Origin: Alphaproteobacteria bacterium
GTDB taxonomy: Bacteria > Pseudomonadota > Alphaproteobacteria > CALKHQ01
Length of the DNA stretch: 64,000 nucleotides
Direction of reading: 5' to 3'
NCBI GenBank assembly: GCA_041396705.1
Contig: JAWKYB010000012.1
Coordinates: forward strand, 62,001 to 126,000
Below, piece after piece: positions 1 through 7,186 of this stretch. Below the pieces are notes generated by a model. That model saw only the letters and a program-made list of their open reading frames with translations, did not search any database and was not told where the DNA came from. Every line of letters begins with the position of its first letter. Position 1 is the first letter of the stretch. The position numbers and the translations under genes are program-made.

Positions 1-259
1 CCTGCGCGGCCAGGTGCAGAATGTGGCTGGCGTCGCCGTGCGGCTGCAGCGCCGCCTCGATCGCCGCACGGTCGGCGATGTCGGCCTCGACGAAGCTGAA
101 TCCCGGCCCTTCGAGCCGCGCCAGCCGGTCGCGCTTCAGCTTCACGCTGTAATACGGATTGAGGTTGTCGATGCCGACGACCGCATGGCCCTGGTCGAGC
201 AGCGCCCGTGCCGCGTTCATGCCGACGAAGCCGGCTGCGCCGGTGACCACGATCTTCAA
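1..259 (-). CDS. NAD-dependent sugar epimerase, UDP-glucuronate 4-epimerase-like (partial, C-terminus off window)
   Basis: Only about the first 86 residues are present; the rest lies left of the window. The N-terminus is a Rossmann nucleotide-binding fold with the SDR-type glycine motif TGAAGFVG, followed by GIDNLNPYYSVKLK, a stretch typical of UDP-glucuronate 4-epimerases of capsule and exopolysaccharide clusters. The end of the visible part (ILHLAAQ) matches the NAD-contacting beta-4 strand of extended SDRs. I chose a TTG start at 259-257 because a strong Shine-Dalgarno (GGAAAGGGG) lies just upstream and no ATG is placed as well. It is divergent from the UDP-sugar dehydrogenase at 373, with which it would naturally cooperate in making uronic acid sugars. 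Substrate is inferred. Confidence 0.85.
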   Translation of the reverse strand, partial: MKIVVTGAAGFVGMNAARALLDQGHAVVGIDNLNPYYSVKLKRDRLARLEGPGFSFVEADIADRAAIEAALQPHGDASHILHLAAQ

Positions 260-372
260 GCGCCGCCCCTTTCCGTCGACAATTCGCTGGAACAGGCGGG
301 CCGATTACCATATCGAACGCTCACCGCAAATCCTGCCTCCGCGCCGGACATAACCATCGACCGCCGGGAAAG

Positions 373-1665
373 ATGCATCCTTCCGACGAAATCATCGCCG
401 TGATCGGGCTCGGCTATGTCGGCCTGCCGTTGGCGCACGCCTTCGGCGGCGCGTTCGCCAACGTCATCGGCTACGACATCGCGCCATCCCGAATCGACGA
501 GCTGAACAGAGGATATGACAGGACCGGCGAAGTCGGGGCAGAGGCGCTGCGCGCCTCCACCGTGCGCTTCACCCAAGATGCCGCCGCGCTGGCCGAGGCG
601 ACCGCCTTTGTGGTGACGGTGCCGACCCCGATCGACGACAGCCGCCGTCCCGACCTGCGGCCGATCCTGTCTGCCTGCGACGCGGTCGGCAAGGCGATGC
701 GGCCGGGCGCGGTGGTGGCGTTCGAATCGACCGTCTATCCGGGGTTGACCGAGACCGTGTGCGTGCCGCGGCTGGAGCAGGCCTCCGGCATGCGCTGGCG
801 CAGCGACTTCGCCGTCGGCTATTCGCCGGAGCGGATCAATCCCGGCGACCGCGAGCACACCGTCACGCGGATCGTGAAGGTGGTGGCGGGCGACAGTCCG
901 CAGACGCTGGACCGGCTATGCGCGATCTACGGGCCCGCGATCCCCGCCGGGCTGCACCGGGCGCCGTCGATCGCGGTCGCCGAGGCCGCCAAGGTGATCG
1001 AGAACACCCAGCGCGACCTGAACATCGCGCTGATGAACGAGCTGGCGATGATCTGCGACCGGCTTGGCCTGCGCACCGCCGACGTGCTGGCCGCCGCCCG
1101 CACCAAGTGGAACTTCCTGCCGTTCACCCCCGGCCTGGTCGGCGGCCACTGCATCGGCGTCGACCCCTATTACCTGACTGCGCGGGCGGAGCAGGTCGGC
1201 TACCAGCCGCACGTCATCCTGTCCGGCCGCCGGGTCAACGACGGCATGGGCGCCTATGTCGCCGACCGGGTGCTGCAGCTGGTGTTGCAGACCTGCGGCT
1301 ACGGCCGCGCGCCCCGTGTCGGCGTGCTCGGCGTCACCTTCAAGGAGAACGTGTCCGACATCCGCAACAGCCGGGTGCCGGATATCGTCGCCCGGCTTCG
1401 GGCCTATGGTGCCGAGTGTCTGGTCCACGACCCGCACGCCGATGCGGCGGAGACCGCGGCAGAATACGGCATCGCGCTGACGCCGGACCTCGCCGACCTG
1501 CACGGGCTCGATGCGCTGGTCCTGGCCGTCGCCCATCGCGAATATCTCGCGCTGGGTGCCGGACGGCTGGGCGCGATCCTCGGCGGACGCGGCGTGCTGG
1601 TCGACATCAAGTCGGCGCTGGAACCGGACGCGGTCGGCGACGGCGTCGCCTACTGGAGCCTGTGA
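373..1665 (+). CDS. Nucleotide-sugar (UDP-sugar) C6-dehydrogenase, TviB/WbpO-like
   Basis: 430 residues, the usual length for the UDP-glucose/UDP-HexNAc 6-dehydrogenase superfamily. The NAD-binding motif GxGxxG is at residues 12-17 (GLGYVG). The catalytic cysteine motif GGHCIGVDPYY places the nucleophile at Cys260. The central helix contains the conserved AAKVIENTQRDLNIAL segment, and FKENVSDIRNSR in the C-terminal UDP-binding domain is diagnostic. The sequence resembles Vi-antigen TviB and WbpO, which oxidise UDP-GlcNAc or UDP-GalNAc to the uronic acid, more than UDP-glucose dehydrogenase; the exact sugar is inference. GGGAAAG abuts the ATG at 373. Together with the divergent epimerase this looks like the edge of a surface polysaccharide locus. 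Confidence 0.9.
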   Translation: MHPSDEIIAVIGLGYVGLPLAHAFGGAFANVIGYDIAPSRIDELNRGYDRTGEVGAEALRASTVRFTQDAAALAEATAFVVTVPTPIDDSRRPDLRPILSACDAVGKAMRPGAVVAFESTVYPGLTETVCVPRLEQASGMRWRSDFAVGYSPERINPGDREHTVTRIVKVVAGDSPQTLDRLCAIYGPAIPAGLHRAPSIAVAEAAKVIENTQRDLNIALMNELAMICDRLGLRTADVLAAARTKWNFLPFTPGLVGGHCIGVDPYYLTARAEQVGYQPHVILSGRRVNDGMGAYVADRVLQLVLQTCGYGRAPRVGVLGVTFKENVSDIRNSRVPDIVARLRAYGAECLVHDPHADAAETAAEYGIALTPDLADLHGLDALVLAVAHREYLALGAGRLGAILGGRGVLVDIKSALEPDAVGDGVAYWSL

Positions 1666-1680
1666 CGCCGCACAGCGGCG

Positions 1681-1866
1681 CTACGCCGGCGGCTGCGCCG
1701 GCGGACTTGCGTCGGCGGCCAGCCCGCGGCCGATCAGGGCGCGGATCGCGGCGGCACGGGTCGGCATCCGGTTGGCAAAGCGCCAGTCGTCGATCAGGCC
1801 GAGTTCGGCCTCGCTCAACATCAGCTGGAACTTGACCGTCCGCACCTCGCGGGTCGCGTCTGCCAT
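1681..1866 (-). CDS. Small ribbon-helix-helix-like protein
   Basis: About 61 residues from the ATG at 1866; an in-frame ATG at 1914 would add 16 residues. The core reads VKFQLMLSEAELGLIDDWRF and then RAAAIRALIGRGL, which has the beta-strand plus two-helix layout of MetJ/Arc-type ribbon-helix-helix proteins and resembles a family of short conserved alphaproteobacterial proteins. Such proteins usually bind DNA as dimers; no target can be named. It is convergent with the dehydrogenase (15 nt gap) and divergent from the ECF sigma gene at 2134. The inner start was chosen because the recognisable domain begins just after it and GGAG lies 11-12 nt upstream. Confidence 0.6.
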   Translation of the reverse strand: MADATREVRTVKFQLMLSEAELGLIDDWRFANRMPTRAAAIRALIGRGLAADASPPAQPPA

Positions 1867-1975
1867 GCCTCGCCGCTCCGCCGGCCATTTTTCCATCAGT
1901 GACGTCAGTTCCATATCCTATGCCACCGGTGCCGCATCCGCCAGTCGCGGAGCTGGCGCAGGTCGCTCATGATAT

Positions 1976-2000
1976 GGAACAGGACAATGAAGAACAGGTT
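1976..2000 (+). promoter_or_regulatory. Candidate ECF-type promoter GGAAC-N16-GGTT upstream of the sigma gene
   Basis: GGAAC at 1976-1980 is followed after 16 bases by GGTT at 1997-2000. The promoter known for the alphaproteobacterial general stress sigma factor EcfG is GGAAC-N16/17-CGTT, so all but one base match. It lies about 134 bases upstream of the sigma gene start, within an AT-rich patch (about 1960-2133) that contrasts with the surroundings. The octamer-like GAACAGG also occurs at 1977, 1992 and 2040. Function is inferred from the match only. Confidence 0.45.
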
Positions 2001-2133
2001 GAGGTTCATAGTGTAGTGGTGCTGGTGCGTTATAATGATGAACAGGTCCATCTGACCGACGCGAGTTTGATTGATTACGACATCGCGAAGAATCATCATT
2101 GCTTCATCAAGTTTTCAATACTTGGAGGAAGCG

Positions 2134-2658
2134 ATGAGCGCTACGTTGACTGTCGAGATTCAGGCCCTGATGCCCCGTCTTCTGGCCTATGCCCGGTCGA
2201 TGACCCGTGGCGGCGACAATGCCGACGATCTGGTTCAGACCTGCCTTGAGCGGGCCCTGCGCAACATCAACCAGTTCAAGCCCGGCACAAATCTGCGGGC
2301 CTGGATGTTCACCATTCTGCGCAACACGCACATCAACGAGATCCGCCGCCGCGCGCGCTGGGCCGGCAGCATGGATTGCACCGAATGCGAGGACCTGTTC
2401 CCGGTGTCGGCGACGCAGGAGAGCCGGGTCGAACTGCGCGACTTCCGCCGCGCCTTCGCCAAGCTGTCGGACCAGGACCGTCGCGTGCTGACCCTGGTCG
2501 GCGCCGAGGGCATGAGCTACCAGGACGCCGCCGAGGCCCTCAGCGTGCCGATCGGCACCGTGCGCTCGCGTCTGTCGCGCGCCCGCAACCGGCTGCGCGA
2601 GCTGATGGACGACACGCCGGCCCAGGCGATGCCCGGCACCGGCGCCTACGTGCACTGA
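2134..2658 (+). CDS. ECF-family RNA polymerase sigma factor
   Basis: 174 residues from an ATG at 2134 that has a clear Shine-Dalgarno (GGAGGAAG); a longer in-frame start at 2071 has none. Region 2 is at about residues 8-75, with DDLVQTCLERAL and NLRAWMFTILRN typical of sigma-70 region 2.2-2.4. Region 4 is at about 110-165, with the helix-turn-helix GMSYQDAAEALSVPIGTVRSR. There is no C-terminal extension. It stands alone: no NepR, PhyR or anti-sigma gene is adjacent, so its control is unclear. The upstream GGAAC-N16-GGTT motif suggests it may be driven by itself or by an EcfG-type factor. ECF subgroup not assigned. Confidence 0.88.
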   Translation: MSATLTVEIQALMPRLLAYARSMTRGGDNADDLVQTCLERALRNINQFKPGTNLRAWMFTILRNTHINEIRRRARWAGSMDCTECEDLFPVSATQESRVELRDFRRAFAKLSDQDRRVLTLVGAEGMSYQDAAEALSVPIGTVRSRLSRARNRLRELMDDTPAQAMPGTGAYVH

Positions 2659-3082
2659 GCATCGCAGCGCTAACGCGATCGTCCGGCGCTTCCCGCGACG
2701 AGACCGTTCCCGCGCGCAGCCCCGTGCCGCTTACCCGACGCCGGCGTCCCCGCCGGCGTCGGTACGATGCAGGACCAGCCCGAACGGAAGCGGTCATGAC
2801 TCGGAGCGCACGGCAGTAACGGATCGAATTTGTCGGAGATGATCGAGACCTAACACTGATTTCACCCTGCGGCGCATCTGCGCTGATTTGCGTAACACCG
2901 CAGAATCCTTCGGTTTTTTCCGACCGGATCGAGAGGTTCCGTCGCGGCGTCTGGCCGCCGTGTTCGTTACGATGTTTTAATTTTACCCGCCTGACCCGGC
3001 CGCTCTAACCATTTCGGGCCCCGGCTGCACAGCGGCCGCGGGCGCAAGATGGCAAGCAAAGAACAGGTACGGAGTGCAGGGG
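2659..3082. other. 424-bp gene-free stretch between the ECF sigma gene and the extensin-like gene
   Basis: It holds a strong 12-bp hairpin (2735-2762, listed separately), then a stretch of lower GC from about 2815 to 2985 with short T runs (for example around 2915 and 2978) that could include the promoter for the gene at 3083. GAACAGGT at 3061-3068 repeats the octamer found upstream of the sigma gene. I see no convincing reading frame and no RNA gene. Confidence 0.6.
2735..2762 (+). terminator. Perfect 12-bp hairpin after the ECF sigma gene
   Basis: CCGACGCCGGCG at 2735-2746 pairs perfectly with 2751-2762 across a TCCC loop. It lies 77 bases beyond the sigma gene stop. There is no T tract after it, so it may protect the 3' end or assist termination rather than act as a classical intrinsic terminator. 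Being symmetric, it could act on either strand. Confidence 0.45.
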
Positions 3083-3745
3083 ATGCGAGCTGGAGGCAGG
3101 GTCGGGCTGACGTGTGCCTTGATTGCCTTGGCGGGTTGCGTCCCGCAGCGTCCTCCACAGATTGCATCGCTGGAGGTCGGCGACATCGCCAGCGTCGGCA
3201 CCGACGTGGTCTATGCGACCGAGGGTTCGTGCCAGGAGTTGCTGCGTGCCCGCGGCGCAGTGTTCGAGCCGAGCGAGTCCTTCCACACCGGTCGCGGCTG
3301 CGGCATCGACGAGCCCGTCATCTTCCGCACCGGCGCTGCCGAGCTGGGTCCGGACGCCGAGCTGGAATGCGAAATGGCGTTGAAATGGCTGCAGTTCGAC
3401 CAGGAGGTCGTGCAGCCGCTGGCGCAGGAAGTGTTCGCGCAGCCGGTCAGCTACGTCCACCAGCTCAGCGACTATGCCTGTCGGGTCAGCACCGGCAACC
3501 GGGCCAAGCTGTCCCAGCATTCCCACGGCCTGGCGCTGGACGTGGCCGCGTTCGAGATGCCCGACGGCCAGACGATCAGCGTCGAGAACGACTTCTATGC
3601 GAGCAACAAGCAGGGCGAATTCCTGCGTCGGCTCGCCGAGCGCGCCTGCGGCTACTTCGACACCGTGCTGACGCCGAACTCGGACCGCTACCACTACAAC
3701 CACTTCCATCTCGACCTGGGCAGCGGCGGAATCTGCAGCCTGTAG
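3083..3745 (+). CDS. Extensin-like lipoprotein (extensin-like C-terminal domain, M15-type fold)
   Basis: 220 residues from the ATG at 3083, which has GGAG 8 bases upstream; a GTG at 3074 is an alternative. The N-terminus is a lipoprotein signal (hydrophobic stretch ending LAGC), so the protein is predicted to be anchored in the envelope. The C-terminal half carries the extensin-like (DUF-type) signature: SQHSHGLALDVAAF, then ACGYFDTVLTPNSD and YHYNHFHLDLG. The spaced His and Asp residues recall the zinc site of D-Ala-D-Ala carboxypeptidases of the M15/VanY fold, so a peptidoglycan role is plausible but inferred. It is convergent with the DUF1501 gene. Confidence 0.85.
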   Translation: MRAGGRVGLTCALIALAGCVPQRPPQIASLEVGDIASVGTDVVYATEGSCQELLRARGAVFEPSESFHTGRGCGIDEPVIFRTGAAELGPDAELECEMALKWLQFDQEVVQPLAQEVFAQPVSYVHQLSDYACRVSTGNRAKLSQHSHGLALDVAAFEMPDGQTISVENDFYASNKQGEFLRRLAERACGYFDTVLTPNSDRYHYNHFHLDLGSGGICSL

Positions 3746-3749
3746 GTCC

Positions 3750-3771
3750 GGCCGTCGGCCGGCCGGCGGCC
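3750..3771. terminator. Near-palindrome between convergent genes
   Basis: GGCCGTCGGCC at 3750-3760 is complementary to 3761-3771 except at one position. It fills the 27-base gap between the convergent extensin-like gene and the DUF1501 gene, the place expected for a bidirectional terminator. There is no T tract on either strand. Confidence 0.35.
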
Positions 3772-3772
3772 T

Positions 3773-4933
3773 TCATCCGCGGATGAGGCCGTCCAACGGC
3801 GCGACCGCGCCGGATTGCGGAAACACGCCGTCCGCCAGCACAGCGTCGGCGAGGCCCAGGTGGTCGCGCAGGACGCCTTTCAGCACGGCGCGCAGATCGG
3901 TCGTCGGCATGAGGTCGCGCCCCTCGTAGAGCTGCGCGGTGCCGAGGCCCGGCCAATCCGCCAACACCCGTCCGCCCGCCACGGCACCGCCGGCCAGCAG
4001 CATGGCGGCCCCGGTGCCGTGGTCGGTGCCGCGGGTTCCGTTCGGCACCGCGGTGCGGCCGAACTCGGTGACCGCGGCGATGCAGGTGCGTGCCCAGACT
4101 GCGCTGGCCGACGTGCGCAGGCCCGACAGCGCCTCGGCAAGCCCGGTCAGCGCCGTGGCCAGGCGTCCGTTGCCGGCGCCCTGGTTGGCATGGGTGTCCC
4201 AGCCGCCCAGCTCCAGCACGGCGATCCGCGGCCCGTCGGCCTGGGCCAGCAGCATGCCGGCCGTGCGCACGGACTCGGCCAACTGCGCACGCGCGCCGCC
4301 GCCGGCGCTGCCCGCCCCGGCGGCGTCGCCCAGCGCCATCGCACTTTCGAGCGATTCCCGGAACAGCGGGTCGTCGGCATACATCGCGGCGATCCGCGCC
4401 ATCAGGTCGTCATCCGCGCCGGGCAGCACCGACGGCGACCAGGTGGTGACCGGCGCCGCGCCGCGCAGGATCAGCGGCGCCGACTGCGCGATCGCCAGCC
4501 CGGCCGGCCGCGCGGTCGCGCCCATCGCCGCCAGGGCGCGGTTGAGCCAGCCGTCGCCGGCGCCGTGCGGCATGCCGGTGCCGTTTTCCAGCAGGTCCTG
4601 GGCGTCGAAATGCGACCGCTCGCGATAGGGCGTCGCCACCGCATGCACCGGCAGCAGGGCGCCCTCGGCATACCAGCCGGCGAGCGGCGCCAGCGCCGGG
4701 TGCAGCCCGAAGAAGCCGTCCAGCGGCAGCGCGTCGTCGATGGCGAGGTCGCCGCGCAACCCGCGATAGGCGGGATCGCCGACCGGCGGCACCGCCGAAA
4801 GGCCGTCCATCGCGCCGCGCAGGATGACCACCACCAGCCGGCTCTCCGTCGGCGCATCGGCCAGCAGCAGCCGCGGCCGCGCGGCCATCGCGGCGCCGAC
4901 ACCGGCGGCGGCAAGGAAGCGGCGCCGGGACAG
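3773..4933 (-). CDS. DUF1501 family protein with Tat-type signal; start codon anomalous
   Basis: About 386 residues. The N-terminus SRRRFLAAAGVGAAMAA is a twin-arginine export signal. The rest matches the DUF1501 family, which has a sulfatase-like fold: VVVILRGAMDGLSAVPP, SHFDAQDLLENG, ELGGWDTHANQG, VTEFGRTAVPNGTRGTDHG. It follows the DUF1800 gene by 7 bases, the usual pairing. The start is odd: the only in-frame codon near the AGGAGG site (4949-4944) is CTG at 4933, whereas the ATG at 4938 is one base out of frame. One missing base between them would give an ordinary M-x-LSRRRF start. An in-frame ATG at 5038 lies deep inside DUF1800. Function of the family is unknown. Confidence 0.83.
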   Translation of the reverse strand: MSRRRFLAAAGVGAAMAARPRLLLADAPTESRLVVVILRGAMDGLSAVPPVGDPAYRGLRGDLAIDDALPLDGFFGLHPALAPLAGWYAEGALLPVHAVATPYRERSHFDAQDLLENGTGMPHGAGDGWLNRALAAMGATARPAGLAIAQSAPLILRGAAPVTTWSPSVLPGADDDLMARIAAMYADDPLFRESLESAMALGDAAGAGSAGGGARAQLAESVRTAGMLLAQADGPRIAVLELGGWDTHANQGAGNGRLATALTGLAEALSGLRTSASAVWARTCIAAVTEFGRTAVPNGTRGTDHGTGAAMLLAGGAVAGGRVLADWPGLGTAQLYEGRDLMPTTDLRAVLKGVLRDHLGLADAVLADGVFPQSGAVAPLDGLIRG

Positions 4934-4940
4934 GGCATCG

Positions 4941-6269
4941 TCACCTCCTCTGGAACTCCGGGCTGGCGAGCAGCAGCGCGACGCCGTCGGCGACGCTGGG
5001 CGCCGATTCGACCGTGAACCGCGTCTGCGCCGACGCAACCGGCCAGATCGTCTGCCGGCCGATGCGGACCGGGCTGACCAGCACCGGCACGCGGCGGCCG
5101 ACCTCGACCGCCCAGTCGATCCGCTTGCGCAGGGCGTCCGGGCCCAGCCAGTCCGCCGCCCGGTCGGGCCAGCCGGCGGGCGAGGGGGCGGCGAACGGGA
5201 ACTGGCCCATCAGGCGCAGCGAGACCACGCCGCCCTCGGCCCGGCTCGCCGCGCTGAACGCGCGCAGCGTCGCCACCACGAAGTCCTGCGGGGTCTTCAC
5301 CTTGGCCAGCGGATCGGCGAGGCTGGCGAACAGGGCGACGAGTTCCGCCGCCAGCGCGGCCAGGCTGCCGTCGCTGGCCAGATACACGTCGGCCAGCCGG
5401 GCGACGACGGCCGGCGGCGGATCGTCGGCGACGAAGTGGCGCGCCAGCTTGGCGGCGAGGTGGCGCGCGGTCGCCGGGTGGCGGGCCAGCGCGTCCAGCG
5501 CGGCGATCGCCTCGTCCTGGCCCGCTTCCGGATAGCGAACGCCGAGCAGGGTCTTGTCGCCGGGCTGATGGATGATCGGACGGTAGCGGAAGCTGCCGAC
5601 ATCGCCGTCGCCGGCACGCCCGATCGACCAGCCGGTCAGCATCTCGGCGAGCGCGCGGACGTCGTCCTGGCTGTAGCCGCCGTCGACGCCGAGGGTATGC
5701 AGTTCCAGCACCTCGCGGGCCAGGTTCTCGTTCAGGCCGAGGCCGCGCCGGCTGCCGACACGGCTGTCCGGGCCGATCGACTGGGCGTTGTCGAGGTAGA
5801 CCAGCATGGCCGGGTGGCCGACCACCGCCTTCAGCATGTCGGCGAAGCGGCCGAGCACGTGCGGGCGGATCGCCTCGTTCTCGTAGGCGACCGCCGCGAC
5901 GACGATTGCCGGCTTGGTGCTCGATACGGTGAAATGGTTCGACCAGAAGTGGACCAGCCGCTCGACGAACGGCGTCGCGGTCTCCACCGCCGCGACGGTC
6001 CGCGCGGTCAGGTCGGCCAGGTGCCAGTCGCGGCCCTGCTCGCGCAAGAATTCCTGCACCCGGCCGGCGCTCTCGTCGAGCGCCTCCAGCACGGCGCGGA
6101 TGCGGGCGGCCGAGCCGTCCAGCCCCTGCAGTGCCGCGGGCAGCGCGGGCGGCGCCGAAAGCTGGCCGGCAAGCCATCCCGCCGGGTCCGGCGCAACGCG
6201 GTCCAGATCGCCCGGTGCCGGGCCCAGCCCGTAGCGCGTCGTCGCCAGGAACGCCCCGACGTCCGTCAT
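4941..6269 (-). CDS. DUF1800 family protein
   Basis: 442 residues, full length for the family. Recognisable segments are TRYGLGPAPGDLDRV near the N-terminus, HFWSNHFTV, GLNENLAREVLELHTLGVDGGYSQDDV, and FSAASRAEGGVVSLRLMGQ toward the end. (Only short parts are quoted.) The start overlaps the stop of the sensor gene by 4 bases (ATGA), indicating translational coupling. No signal peptide is visible, although its partner DUF1501 carries a Tat signal. The DUF1800-DUF1501 pair is widespread; its biochemistry is not known to me. Confidence 0.87.
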   Translation of the reverse strand: MTDVGAFLATTRYGLGPAPGDLDRVAPDPAGWLAGQLSAPPALPAALQGLDGSAARIRAVLEALDESAGRVQEFLREQGRDWHLADLTARTVAAVETATPFVERLVHFWSNHFTVSSTKPAIVVAAVAYENEAIRPHVLGRFADMLKAVVGHPAMLVYLDNAQSIGPDSRVGSRRGLGLNENLAREVLELHTLGVDGGYSQDDVRALAEMLTGWSIGRAGDGDVGSFRYRPIIHQPGDKTLLGVRYPEAGQDEAIAALDALARHPATARHLAAKLARHFVADDPPPAVVARLADVYLASDGSLAALAAELVALFASLADPLAKVKTPQDFVVATLRAFSAASRAEGGVVSLRLMGQFPFAAPSPAGWPDRAADWLGPDALRKRIDWAVEVGRRVPVLVSPVRIGRQTIWPVASAQTRFTVESAPSVADGVALLLASPEFQRR

Positions 6270-6730
6270 CGCTGCCGGCTCCAGATTTCCACGGCCTCGG
6301 CCCGCATCTCAGGCGGCATATCCTGCATCGCCGTGACGAACATGGCGTGCAGCGCGACCTGCAGTTCCGTGGTCCTGCTCCGCACCGCGGCCAGCGCCGC
6401 GTCGAGCGCGTCCATGTCCAGCGGCTCGGCGCGCAGCACCGCCACCACGTCGCGCCGCGCCTGGCGCAGCGCGCGGTTCATGCCGGGGATGTCCGCGCCC
6501 AGCGTCTCGAACTCGTCGCGCAGGAAATCGCGGATCGGCGGCGGCAGGTTGCCGAGGATGCGCGCAAGGCCGGCGGTCTGCGCCAGTTCGGCCCGCGGCT
6601 GCTCGGGCGGGTGGGGGCCGTCATGGGGCCCGGGCCGCGTCAGGATCGCGCCGACGAAGAAGCTGTTGATGCACAGGGAGACCACCAGGGCCGCGACGAC
6701 GATCCAGGAGGTCCGGCCGCTCAGCGTCAT
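6266..6730 (-). CDS. Periplasmic sensor of the CnrX/CpxP type (Metal_resist-like), membrane anchored
   Basis: 154 residues. A single N-terminal membrane segment at about residues 9-29 (IVVAALVVSLCINSFFVGA) is followed by a periplasmic helical domain with LPPPIRDFLRDEF, RQARRDVVAVLRAEPLD and LQVALHAMF, the helical hairpin layout of CpxP/Spy/CnrX-like heavy-metal sensors. No clear Met- or His-rich metal cluster is visible, so metal sensing is not proven. The start overlaps the stop of the anti-sigma candidate upstream and its stop overlaps the DUF1800 start. In Cupriavidus, CnrX with CnrY controls the sigma factor CnrH; the gene set here is equivalent in kind. Confidence 0.72.
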   Translation of the reverse strand: MTLSGRTSWIVVAALVVSLCINSFFVGAILTRPGPHDGPHPPEQPRAELAQTAGLARILGNLPPPIRDFLRDEFETLGADIPGMNRALRQARRDVVAVLRAEPLDMDALDAALAAVRSRTTELQVALHAMFVTAMQDMPPEMRAEAVEIWSRQR

Positions 6731-7182
6731 GCCGCCCCCGAATCGAGCACGAAGCCGAACAGCAGGTCGTCGAGCGTGCCGCCGGCGGCATCGTCGGGCG
6801 CGGCGACCTCGGTGCTTTCGGTCTGCGGCCACACCGTGTCCTGGGCGACCGCGCCGGCATAGAAGCTGATGGCCATCGATGCGGCGGCGCCGGCCAGCCC
6901 GCCGGGCCACAGCCACCACAGCGAGCGCGCCATCCGCCCGGCGCCGACCGCGGCACGGGCGGGCAGGGCGGCCATGATGCTGGCCCGCAGCCGGTCGGTC
7001 CGCGCGTCGGGCACGGCGCCGGCGAGTGCGCGGTCGAACGCCTCGGCCGCGCGCAGCAGCGCACGGGCGTCCGTGGATCGCGCGGTCAGCGCATGGGCCC
7101 AAGCCCGCTCCCGCGCCGGCCACCGGCCGAGGTCGGCGCCGAGGGCATCGAGCCGGTCCTGGAATTTGCTCAGTTCGCTCAT
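6727..7182 (-). CDS. Putative membrane anti-sigma factor
   Basis: 151 residues. The first 80 or so are cytoplasmic-type, polar and helical; a single membrane segment (about residues 88-108, including WWLWPGGLAGAAASMAISF) follows, then a short acidic periplasmic tail. It lies 4 bases downstream of an ECF sigma gene and overlaps the sensor gene by 4 bases. Position, size and topology are those of a single-pass anti-sigma factor (CnrY-like role). There is no zinc-binding ZAS motif, and I do not recognise a named family, so the function rests on context. Confidence 0.65.
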   Translation of the reverse strand: MSELSKFQDRLDALGADLGRWPARERAWAHALTARSTDARALLRAAEAFDRALAGAVPDARTDRLRASIMAALPARAAVGAGRMARSLWWLWPGGLAGAAASMAISFYAGAVAQDTVWPQTESTEVAAPDDAAGGTLDDLLFGFVLDSGAA

Positions 7183-7186
7183 CGCA

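Noticed and set aside
1905..2099. Minus-strand 64-codon frame rich in Ile, Leu and Phe
   Set aside because: It is a product of the AT-rich patch, has no ribosome site, and is not a NepR or other known partner of ECF sigma factors.
1899..2249. Plus-strand open frame across the AT-rich region and the start of the ECF sigma gene
   Set aside because: Its second half is the sigma gene in another frame and its first half has no motif or ribosome site; the region is better read as a promoter area.
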